Shown here: piece by piece, positions 8,147 through 16,047 of the stretch
Position numbering within the stretch: the first letter of the stretch is position 1
Layout of the letters: each line of letters starts with the position of its first letter
Position numbers and translations under genes: made by a program
Assembly (NCBI GenBank): GCA_021798355.1
Contig: JAJZMG010000049.1
Coordinates: forward strand, 1-34,426
Source: Nanobdellota archaeon
Lineage (GTDB): Archaea > Nanobdellota > Nanobdellia > Parvarchaeales > Parvarchaeaceae
Direction of reading: 5' to 3'
Length of the DNA stretch: 34,426 bases
Notes under the pieces: generated by a model
What the model was told of the DNA's origin: nothing
Database searches by the model: none
The model's input: only the letters and a program-made list of their open reading frames with translations

Positions 8147-8947
8147 ATGGACGATAAATTAAAAGAGCTTATAAAAAATAAAGAGCTTTTTCTTTTAGAT
8201 GGAGACGGTACATTATACCTTTGGAATAAACCTTTTTCATCATCCTCTGCCTTTTTAAGTAAATTGGTAAAATTGAACAAAAAGTTCATAATCTTAAGTA
8301 ACAATGATTCGGAAAGCAAGGAGAAAAGGTTAAGGTTTTTGAATAAAATGTTTAAAGTTAAACTAAAAGAAGAGCAGCTGCTGCTTCCAAATGATTTAAT
8401 TGAAGAGTTCTTGGTTAAAAAAGGGATCAAAAGATTTGATGGGTTAATTTCTAATAATTTTCTAGGGGAGCTTTTATCAAAGGGATTTGTATTGGATAAA
8501 GATAAACCCGAAATAGTAATAGTCGGGTTCGATGTAAATCTTACTTATCAAAAATTAATGAGAAATATAAATCACATAAATAATGGAGTTAAATTTCTGT
8601 TGACGCATACTGACCCATTATGTCCCTATAAAAAGGGAAAAGAGATACCTGATGCGGGCTTGATAATAACGCTTATAACGCAGGCTGTAAGACGGCAACC
8701 TGATTACACATTTGGAAAACCTTTTAGATCTACGATAGAATACATAGTTAAAAAATATAGGGTTAAACGGAACAAAATGCTTGTAATAGGAGACAGGATA
8801 AATACGGATATAAAAATGGCTGGTGAAAATGGCATAAATTCCATATGGATAATGAATGGCCAGGATGAAAAAAAAGTAAATCAGTATAAACCAACTGAAA
8901 AAGTATCCTCAATTAATGCTCTTTATGATCAAATAAAAGGGCTATAA
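8147..8947 (+). CDS. HAD-superfamily phosphatase, NagD-like (class IIA)
   Basis: LLDGDGTLYLWNKPF, FIILSNND, KPFRSTIEYIVKKY, MLVIGDRINTDIKMAGENG. Confidence 0.87.
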   Translation: MDDKLKELIKNKELFLLDGDGTLYLWNKPFSSSSAFLSKLVKLNKKFIILSNNDSESKEKRLRFLNKMFKVKLKEEQLLLPNDLIEEFLVKKGIKRFDGLISNNFLGELLSKGFVLDKDKPEIVIVGFDVNLTYQKLMRNINHINNGVKFLLTHTDPLCPYKKGKEIPDAGLIITLITQAVRRQPDYTFGKPFRSTIEYIVKKYRVKRNKMLVIGDRINTDIKMAGENGINSIWIMNGQDEKKVNQYKPTEKVSSINALYDQIKGL

Positions 8948-9041
8948 CTTGGATATTATGTCTTATATCAAAATGTTCCCATTCGTAATTCTTTTTTACA
9001 ATCCTGAGTTAGTTTATTAATGACTAAACATTGATATTACT

Positions 9042-9443
9042 ATGATACATTCTGTAATTGAAACATATTATCCTGGTAAGTGCAATATAGGGCAGGAGGA
9101 AATAAAGAAAAGATATAAAGCAGGATTGGCTGGTTTTATTATATTTGTAATATTCCTAATTTTTCTTTCGGTCTTTAAATTAAATTACTTGTTTTTTATA
9201 CTGTTAGCATTTCCATTATTTCTGGGTTTTATTGGGTTTTATCAGGGATACAAAAGATTCTGTGTTGCAAATGCTGTTACTGGACTTTATGTTTTTTCTG
9301 ATAATAAAAAAGGTTCAATAAAAGATAAAATCGCACACAGAATCGACTTAAAGACGGCAGTAATTTTAATTACCTACTCGTTTATATCTGCGGCAGTGGT
9401 TACAATGATAATAACTTTAATCGCTTATTATTGGTTAATTTAG
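9042..9443 (+). CDS. Small membrane protein, unknown
   Basis: Paired hydrophobic segments at each end; basic cytoplasmic-type loop. Confidence 0.7.
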   Translation: MIHSVIETYYPGKCNIGQEEIKKRYKAGLAGFIIFVIFLIFLSVFKLNYLFFILLAFPLFLGFIGFYQGYKRFCVANAVTGLYVFSDNKKGSIKDKIAHRIDLKTAVILITYSFISAAVVTMIITLIAYYWLI

Positions 9444-9456
9444 CATTCTATATTTT

Positions 9457-9474
9457 TTAGGTTAATTTACCTAA
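9457..9474. promoter_or_regulatory. Inverted repeat TTAGGT-TAATTT-ACCTAA
   Basis: Lies between the 9042 gene stop and the glycerophosphodiesterase start; could be an operator or terminator-associated. Confidence 0.35.
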
Positions 9475-9545
9475 CAAACACGAGAGAAGAAAATCCCTTC
9501 ATTACAGTTAGATAGCATTAAATTCTTTAAAGTACTGAAATTGGA

Positions 9546-10277
9546 ATGGATATGCCCTTAGTTTATGGACACAGGGGTGCGGCAGTAGAAGCTCCTGAAA
9601 ATACTTTGCCTTCTTTTAAACTTGCCGAAAAACTTGGTGTTTACGGTGTAGAAATGGACCTGCATACTAGTAAGGATGGGGAGTTAATTGTTATACATGA
9701 TGAAACCTTAGATAGAACAACCAATGGCAGAGGTTTGGTCCATTCATATAACCTGAAGGAGATTAAAAAGCTTGATGCAGGCTTTAAGTCCGGTAACAAA
9801 TGGGTGGGAACAAGAGTGTCTACATTAAGAGAAGTATTTGAAGGATTGGGAAGGATAAATTATTATCTAGAGATAAAACAGAGTTCAAAGGTTTACCCCG
9901 GAATCGAGGAAAAAATGTTGAATTTAATAGATGAGTTCAATCTTAAGAGCAATGTTCAGGTAATATCATTTGATTTTGATTCTTTGGAAATAGTAAGGAA
10001 GTTAGACAAAAAAATCAAAACTGGTTTGCTTTATATAGGCAAGTCTTCTTGGTTTATCAGTATCGCTAAAAACCTTAAAATCAATTTTTTGCAGCCAGCA
10101 TTTAACTTAGTTTATAAGGAGGATATAGAAATTGCTAGGAAAAACGGCTTTAAGGTGGCGGCTTGGACAGTAGATACTCCAGAAGACATAAAAAGGGCAA
10201 TAGATCTAAAAGTAGACAGCATAACCTCAAATAATCCAAGACTCGTACTGCGTACACTTAAAAAGTATGCAAAATAA
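9546..10277 (+). CDS. glpQ: Glycerophosphodiester phosphodiesterase
   Basis: GHRGAAVEAPENTLPSF, GVEMDLHTSKDGELIVIHDETLDRTTNGRG, YLEIK, AWTVDTPEDIKRAIDLKVDSITSNNP. Confidence 0.95.
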   Translation: MDMPLVYGHRGAAVEAPENTLPSFKLAEKLGVYGVEMDLHTSKDGELIVIHDETLDRTTNGRGLVHSYNLKEIKKLDAGFKSGNKWVGTRVSTLREVFEGLGRINYYLEIKQSSKVYPGIEEKMLNLIDEFNLKSNVQVISFDFDSLEIVRKLDKKIKTGLLYIGKSSWFISIAKNLKINFLQPAFNLVYKEDIEIARKNGFKVAAWTVDTPEDIKRAIDLKVDSITSNNPRLVLRTLKKYAK

Positions 10278-11766
10278 AAGGTATATTGCAGCGGTAGATC
10301 AAGGAACAACGGGTACAAAATGTTTAATATTTGATACAAACGGCAAGGTTATCAGTAAGGCCTATAAAAGGCACAGACAAATCCTGCCGAAAGAGGGGTG
10401 GGTAGAACACGACCCTTTAGAAATATTAGACAATGTTAAATTTATTCTAAGTTCTGCGGTTCATTCCGCAAATATAGAAACTAAAAATATCGTTGCAGTA
10501 GGCATAAGTAATCAAAGAGAGACAACAATACTGTGGGACAAAAGGACAGGCTTGCCTCTAAGCAACGCAATAGTCTGGCAGGATATGCGGACGCAAGACA
10601 TAATAAAAAAGATAAGAGGCAGATATGGTGAAAAAGAAATAGAACAGAGAACTGGCCTGAGACTAAGTACCTATTTCTCAGCTTCTAAAATAAAATGGTT
10701 AATTGACAAATCAGATAAAATAAAGGATTTGATAAAAGAGAGACGCGTGTTGGCAGGCAATATCGACAGCTGGCTTATATGGAAATTAACGGAGGAAAAT
10801 AACCATTTAACAGATTATACAAACGCATCAAGAACGCTGCTGATGAATTTAAGAACTAAGGAATGGGATTCTGATATGCTGGACATTTTTAAAATACCTG
10901 AAAGCATACTGCCGGATATAAAGCCTTCCATAAATAATAATGGGTTTGGAACCATGAATTATGGCAGTTTTAGAGGGGTCAGAATAATGGGGGTAATGGG
11001 TGATCAGCAGGCAGCGCTGCTTGGGGAAAGGGCCGTTTACAATTCTGATATAAAGGTTACATATGGAACAGGCAGCTTTATACTTCAAAATACCGGCAGA
11101 AAGATAAAGAGAGAAAAAGGGCTTTTGACCACTTGTGCTTACGGTACAGGTAAAAATGACTGTACATACGCCCTTGAGGGGTCTGTACCAATATCGGGAG
11201 AGATATTTGATTGGCTAAAAGAGCTTGGTATAATGAAATCCTTTACAGAGATTAAAGAAGCAATAAACTCTTCTATAGATAATAATCTCTTTTTGGTACC
11301 GGCATTTAGTGGGTTATTTTCCCCTTACTGGGATGAGTCTGCAAGAGGTATAATAATAGGGATAACAAGAAAATCAAATAAGCTTGCCTTTATACGATCT
11401 GCAGTATACTCTATCTGCATGCAGGTTGTTGATATAATAAAAAGAATGGGAAACCTTTCTGGTAAAATAAACGTAGATGGGGGAGTTGCAAGCAATGATT
11501 ATATCATGCAGTTACAGGCAGATCTGCTCGGCAAACTGATTTACAGGTCTGATTTGGTAGAGGAAAGCGCATTCGGAGCAGCGTTATCTGCAGGGATAGC
11601 TTCAGAAGTATGGGATTTTAAAAGTATAAAAAATTTAAACACATCCGGCAGGTATTTTTATCCAAAAGTGGACAATAAGGTGTATAATTCTATGTATACT
11701 AAATGGGTTGACGCGGTGAAAAGATCCAGAAATTGGAACGAAAGCTTTAAATATAATAAAAATTAG
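10267..11766 (+). CDS. glpK: Glycerol kinase
   Basis: AAVDQGTTGTKCLIFD, GISNQRETTILWDKRTGLPLSNAIVWQDMRT, GDQQAALLGE, VDGGVASNDYIMQLQADLL. Overlaps the upstream gene by 11 nt. Confidence 0.97.
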   Translation: MQNKRYIAAVDQGTTGTKCLIFDTNGKVISKAYKRHRQILPKEGWVEHDPLEILDNVKFILSSAVHSANIETKNIVAVGISNQRETTILWDKRTGLPLSNAIVWQDMRTQDIIKKIRGRYGEKEIEQRTGLRLSTYFSASKIKWLIDKSDKIKDLIKERRVLAGNIDSWLIWKLTEENNHLTDYTNASRTLLMNLRTKEWDSDMLDIFKIPESILPDIKPSINNNGFGTMNYGSFRGVRIMGVMGDQQAALLGERAVYNSDIKVTYGTGSFILQNTGRKIKREKGLLTTCAYGTGKNDCTYALEGSVPISGEIFDWLKELGIMKSFTEIKEAINSSIDNNLFLVPAFSGLFSPYWDESARGIIIGITRKSNKLAFIRSAVYSICMQVVDIIKRMGNLSGKINVDGGVASNDYIMQLQADLLGKLIYRSDLVEESAFGAALSAGIASEVWDFKSIKNLNTSGRYFYPKVDNKVYNSMYTKWVDAVKRSRNWNESFKYNKN

Positions 11767-11774
11767 TTTTTTAT

Positions 11775-13196
11775 ATGCGAAGCAACACTGAAACTGTTCA
11801 CGTGCCAAGACGCTCTGTTATAACTACTCTTTCAGCGATGGGTTATTTTCTCGATGGTTACGACCTTAGCGTAATATCAGTTTTTACTTTAGTTTTAGTA
11901 ACTTATAAGATATTCCAATACACTGCATTTACAGAATCGTTCGTCTCAGGTTCTGCGTTGCTAGGGGCATTTGTGGGAGCAGTAGTTTTCGGTCACTATG
12001 CAGATAGAATAGGAAGAAGGTATCTTTATATCTTTGACCTTATATTCTTTGCGGTCTTTGCAATCTTATCAGCAGTGTCAACAAATATAACGGAAATGAT
12101 AATTTTCAGGTTCTTCGTTGGATGGGGGGTGGGAGCAGACTATGCGTTAAGCCCAGTTTACACTACTGAAATGTATCCAAACAAGAAAAGAGGAGCAGGT
12201 TATGGATGGGTATGGACATTCTGGAGCATAGGCGCAGCAGCAGCATTCATACTAGGATATGTATTCTTTTTAAGTAACCCATTAACAAGCTGGAGATGGG
12301 TCTTAGGGTTGGGTGCAATACCTGCGGTGATAACTGTAATACTTAGGACGAGAATGCCAGAATCGGCAAGATGGAAGATAATAGCCGAAGGAAATGCAAA
12401 TGATAAGAATGTAAAGACCGTGGCTCAAAAGATAGGAATGACTCCACAGGACATTAAAGCGATATTATCAGAAAGACAAAAAGAAGCAAATATTGCAGCA
12501 GGTTCATTCGCAGCGCTGTTTAAGGGGGAGTACGGTAAAAGAACGGCGGTTGTATGGACTCAGTGGATAATATACGATTTAGCAGGTTATGGAATAGGTT
12601 TATATTCACCATTAATACTCAAGGGTTTAGGAGTCGCAGGATCGACCTCCCTTTTATATTCATTCGTTTTCTACATGCCAATAGGCTTCTTGGGAGCGTT
12701 TGGTGCTGTAATGCTTAACGATAGGATAGGAAGAAGGCCGCTGCAGGCTTTAGGTTTTGCAGGAATGGCTGTGGCCATGCTTTTGTTCTTTATAGCTGCA
12801 ACGGCAGCTGCTTCAATCGCCATAATAATAGGTATAATAGCATTTATACTGGATTATGGTCTTGGAAATCTGGGACCTGGGAACACAATGGGTTTATACG
12901 CAATAGAGCTTTTGCCTACGAAGCTAAGATCATCCTCAATGGGAGGCGCCACAGGGATAACTAGGATTGCCGCTTTCCTCTCAGCTTTTCTGTTTCCTTA
13001 TTTGACTCTTACGCTAGGTAAATCAGGATTCTTCTTCGTACTTTTGGCACTGATGGTATTCGTATTCTTCTTTACGGTATTCTTCACGCCAGAGACAAAA
13101 GGATTAACATTAGAAGAGATAGCGATAGCTTCATACAAGCACGTGCATGGAGTTCCAAAGCTTGTAATGCCTAATAAATCCAACAGTAAAAAGTAA
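11775..13196 (+). CDS. MFS transporter (sugar-porter / phosphate-symporter-like)
   Basis: GYFLDGYDLSVISV, GHYADRIGRR, GVGADYALSPVYTTEMYPNKKRG, PETKGLTLEEI; 8 nt after glpK. Confidence 0.92.
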   Translation: MRSNTETVHVPRRSVITTLSAMGYFLDGYDLSVISVFTLVLVTYKIFQYTAFTESFVSGSALLGAFVGAVVFGHYADRIGRRYLYIFDLIFFAVFAILSAVSTNITEMIIFRFFVGWGVGADYALSPVYTTEMYPNKKRGAGYGWVWTFWSIGAAAAFILGYVFFLSNPLTSWRWVLGLGAIPAVITVILRTRMPESARWKIIAEGNANDKNVKTVAQKIGMTPQDIKAILSERQKEANIAAGSFAALFKGEYGKRTAVVWTQWIIYDLAGYGIGLYSPLILKGLGVAGSTSLLYSFVFYMPIGFLGAFGAVMLNDRIGRRPLQALGFAGMAVAMLLFFIAATAAASIAIIIGIIAFILDYGLGNLGPGNTMGLYAIELLPTKLRSSSMGGATGITRIAAFLSAFLFPYLTLTLGKSGFFFVLLALMVFVFFFTVFFTPETKGLTLEEIAIASYKHVHGVPKLVMPNKSNSKK

Positions 13197-13227
13197 TCCT
13201 TGATCTAGTTTTATAATTAAAAACGAT

Positions 13228-13833
13228 TTAAATTATAAGGTTTAATCTTATCCACTCAATTATCTGTTTTTTATAAGCTTTTTCTCTTTCATTATCTATT
13301 TTATCCTTTATATTTTTATTGGCACTTTTAGTTAACTCTATTAATTTTTTATTATTAGAGCCTCTGTTGATAACTTCTAGTATAGCTCCTGCTATATCCG
13401 TGTACTCCCCTATTTTATCCTTCCAGTAATCCGGCAATTTATATGTAAGAATAGAATTAAGCATGTAGGAAAGCGTTGGAATGCGCATTTTTCCTACTTC
13501 AACAGATTTTTTCCATCTCGTAAATATTGCATTAGGAGGGGGTATAAGCAGCAAAAACTTAAAGTAATTCTCTAACAGATTAACCATTTTATCATCAAGT
13601 AATTCATATTCAAACCCATTTTTCCCAATTACAAGCATTCTAGGTTTTTTTATTTCCAGTTCTTTTAAATTTTCCATTATGTGGTTAAAAGTGTCATTCA
13701 ATTTATTATAATGGTTGTTTTCTGGATAGAATAACCTCTTTCTATCAAGATAAAGTATCTTTATTCCCTGAGCTATATTTGCTCTTAAAAGTATATCGTC
13801 ATCTACTTTAGCTTTCTTTCTTCTAAATATCAT
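13228..13833 (-). CDS. Hypothetical protein, 201 aa
   Basis: Intact ORF filling its own interval; no family recognised. Confidence 0.65.
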   Translation of the reverse strand: MIFRRKKAKVDDDILLRANIAQGIKILYLDRKRLFYPENNHYNKLNDTFNHIMENLKELEIKKPRMLVIGKNGFEYELLDDKMVNLLENYFKFLLLIPPPNAIFTRWKKSVEVGKMRIPTLSYMLNSILTYKLPDYWKDKIGEYTDIAGAILEVINRGSNNKKLIELTKSANKNIKDKIDNEREKAYKKQIIEWIRLNLII

Positions 13834-13908
13834 TACTATAATATAAAAATCAAATTTATTAACACTTTCTCTTTCATATTATAAGTGTTTTTGGTAGTAA
13901 AAACTTAA

Positions 13909-15219
13909 TTAATCTTCCTTGAAATAATTACGTTTGAACCTACTACCCTTTTTGAATCCAGAGTAATGTCTGTCATTATTATTGCTAAATTCTTTTCTAT
14001 AAGGTTTATTCCTGCCACCAAAACCTCTATTTGGATTGAAATTGCTCCGTCTTAATGCACTTTCAACCTCATGCCTTGAATCTCCTTTGTAGAACTCATT
14101 CATTTTTTCCCTGTAAGTTGAAAGGTTGAATTCTAAAGGTGAAAGCTTTATTTTTGCGTAGTTCTCTATCTCATAAACAAGGTACTTTTCCGCAGGCGTG
14201 AATATGGTAAATGCCCTTCCACTTTTTCCCATTCTTGCGCTTCTACCTACTCTGTGGACATAGGCCTTTGGATCCGTTTCCGCGTCAAAATTTATTATAT
14301 CCGAAACATTGTCTATATCCAATCCACGCGAAGCGACATTGGTAGCTATAAGCATATTTATACCTTCTTTAAACATGTTAAGGGAATGTTCCCTTCTATT
14401 CTGGCTTAACCCTCCATGCATCAATACAGCTTGCATTCCCAGATTCTGCATTATTAAATGTATTCTTTCGGCATTCCTCTGCGTCTTACAGAATATTATC
14501 GCTTTTTCTGGCTTTTTTTCATCTAAATATGCAAGTAGAGTAGAAAATTTATCATGCCCATTTGCAATCGAATAAAAATGTTGTATAGTGCTTACAGTTA
14601 CCTCTCCTCCGCTTATGTTGATATTTACAGGACTATTGGTATAATTTAAAGTAATATGCTTTATTTCTTCTGGGATAGTTGCAGAGAAAAACATCGTCTG
14701 TCTGCTCTTCGGCAACTTTGATAAAATATATTTAATATCATCTATAAACCCCATATCAAGCATTATATCGACTTCATCTAAAACAAGAAACCTTATCGAA
14801 TCCGTTGTTAATTCTCTTCTCTTCATTAAATCTATTAGTCTTCCAGGCGTCCCTATTATTATATTAGCCCCATTTTTAATTTCTCTTATTTGGTAATTTA
14901 TTGAAGCGCCGCCATAGATAGTTACTGCTTTAAGTTGCATATGTTTTCCAATCTCCCTTACAACATCAGTAACTTGTAAAGCAAGTTCTCTAGTAGGAGT
15001 TATTATCATTGCTGCCTGCTTTTCATTTTTTTCGAGGCCATTTAATATAGGTATAACAAATGCGGCAGTTTTTCCACTCCCTGTTTTAGATTTTACAACT
15101 ACGTCTTTACCTTCCAATTCAAGAGGTATTACTTGCTTTTGCACTTCCGTAGGCTCATCAAACCCCATTTCATGCAATGCATTTAATATCTCCTTTCTTA
15201 AGTTCATTGAGTCAAACAT
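13909..15219 (-). CDS. DEAD-box RNA helicase with basic Gly/Asn/Arg-rich tail
   Basis: SKTGSGKTAAFVIP, PTRELALQV, LDEVDIMLDMGF, FFSATIP, VHRVGRSARMGKSG; tail RSNFNPNRGFGGRNKPYRKEF. Confidence 0.96.
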   Translation of the reverse strand: MFDSMNLRKEILNALHEMGFDEPTEVQKQVIPLELEGKDVVVKSKTGSGKTAAFVIPILNGLEKNEKQAAMIITPTRELALQVTDVVREIGKHMQLKAVTIYGGASINYQIREIKNGANIIIGTPGRLIDLMKRRELTTDSIRFLVLDEVDIMLDMGFIDDIKYILSKLPKSRQTMFFSATIPEEIKHITLNYTNSPVNINISGGEVTVSTIQHFYSIANGHDKFSTLLAYLDEKKPEKAIIFCKTQRNAERIHLIMQNLGMQAVLMHGGLSQNRREHSLNMFKEGINMLIATNVASRGLDIDNVSDIINFDAETDPKAYVHRVGRSARMGKSGRAFTIFTPAEKYLVYEIENYAKIKLSPLEFNLSTYREKMNEFYKGDSRHEVESALRRSNFNPNRGFGGRNKPYRKEFSNNNDRHYSGFKKGSRFKRNYFKED

Positions 15220-15262
15220 ATCTATTTACAGCTTTATATTGATCTTTTGATATAAATACGCT

Positions 15263-16024
15263 ATGTCTATTAAAAATAACGAAAAAACTATAAAAGAATG
15301 GTGGAATTCAGCCTCTGAGTACTATCAAAATGAAATATCAGGAGACAGGATGGTAGACGTTCAATACGGTCCTTTTGGTTCGAATGAGAAGAAGCTAAAA
15401 TTACTCGGTGAGGTTAAAGGTAAAAAAATTTTGGAGATAGGCTGCGGAGCAGGGCAGGCGGCAATATCACTGGCAAAGAAAGGCGCAATATGCACAGGAA
15501 TAGATATTTCTCCTAATCAAATTAAATTCGCTAAGAAAAATGCCGAAAAAGAGAAAGTGACTGTTAAATTTCTTGAGCTTCCCTTCTCCTCATTAAACAC
15601 ATTAAAATCCAGAAAATTTAACATTGTTCTCGCGATAATGTCATTGCAGTATTGTGTTAATATGGCCGATTTACTCAAAAACGTAAAGAATCTGCTGGTT
15701 AAGGACGGAATATTTATTTTCAGTATAGAAAGCCCTTTCTATCTAGTTATGGATCCAAGAGATCTAAAAATAAAAGAAAGTTACTTTAATGTAGGATTAA
15801 AAAGAAAAAGGGAAAAATGGCCAGACGGGAGTATCCATTACTTTATGTACTATGACCGTAAAATAAGTGACATTATAAACCTTATAATTGATTCTGGATT
15901 AAAAATTGAAAAGGTACTTGAACCGCTGGATAAGGAAGATAATGTATGGGGTAAGGGTTACAGAAGAGCACTGGTAAATAAGATTGCGCCTACAATTATA
16001 TTCGTGTGCAAGAATAAAAATTAA
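15263..16024 (+). CDS. Class I SAM-dependent methyltransferase
   Basis: KKILEIGCGAGQAAISLAKKGAICTGIDIS; LKNVKNLLVKDGIFIFSIESPF. Confidence 0.9.
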   Translation: MSIKNNEKTIKEWWNSASEYYQNEISGDRMVDVQYGPFGSNEKKLKLLGEVKGKKILEIGCGAGQAAISLAKKGAICTGIDISPNQIKFAKKNAEKEKVTVKFLELPFSSLNTLKSRKFNIVLAIMSLQYCVNMADLLKNVKNLLVKDGIFIFSIESPFYLVMDPRDLKIKESYFNVGLKRKREKWPDGSIHYFMYYDRKISDIINLIIDSGLKIEKVLEPLDKEDNVWGKGYRRALVNKIAPTIIFVCKNKN

Positions 16025-16047
16025 TATATTAATCATCTATTAAATGA

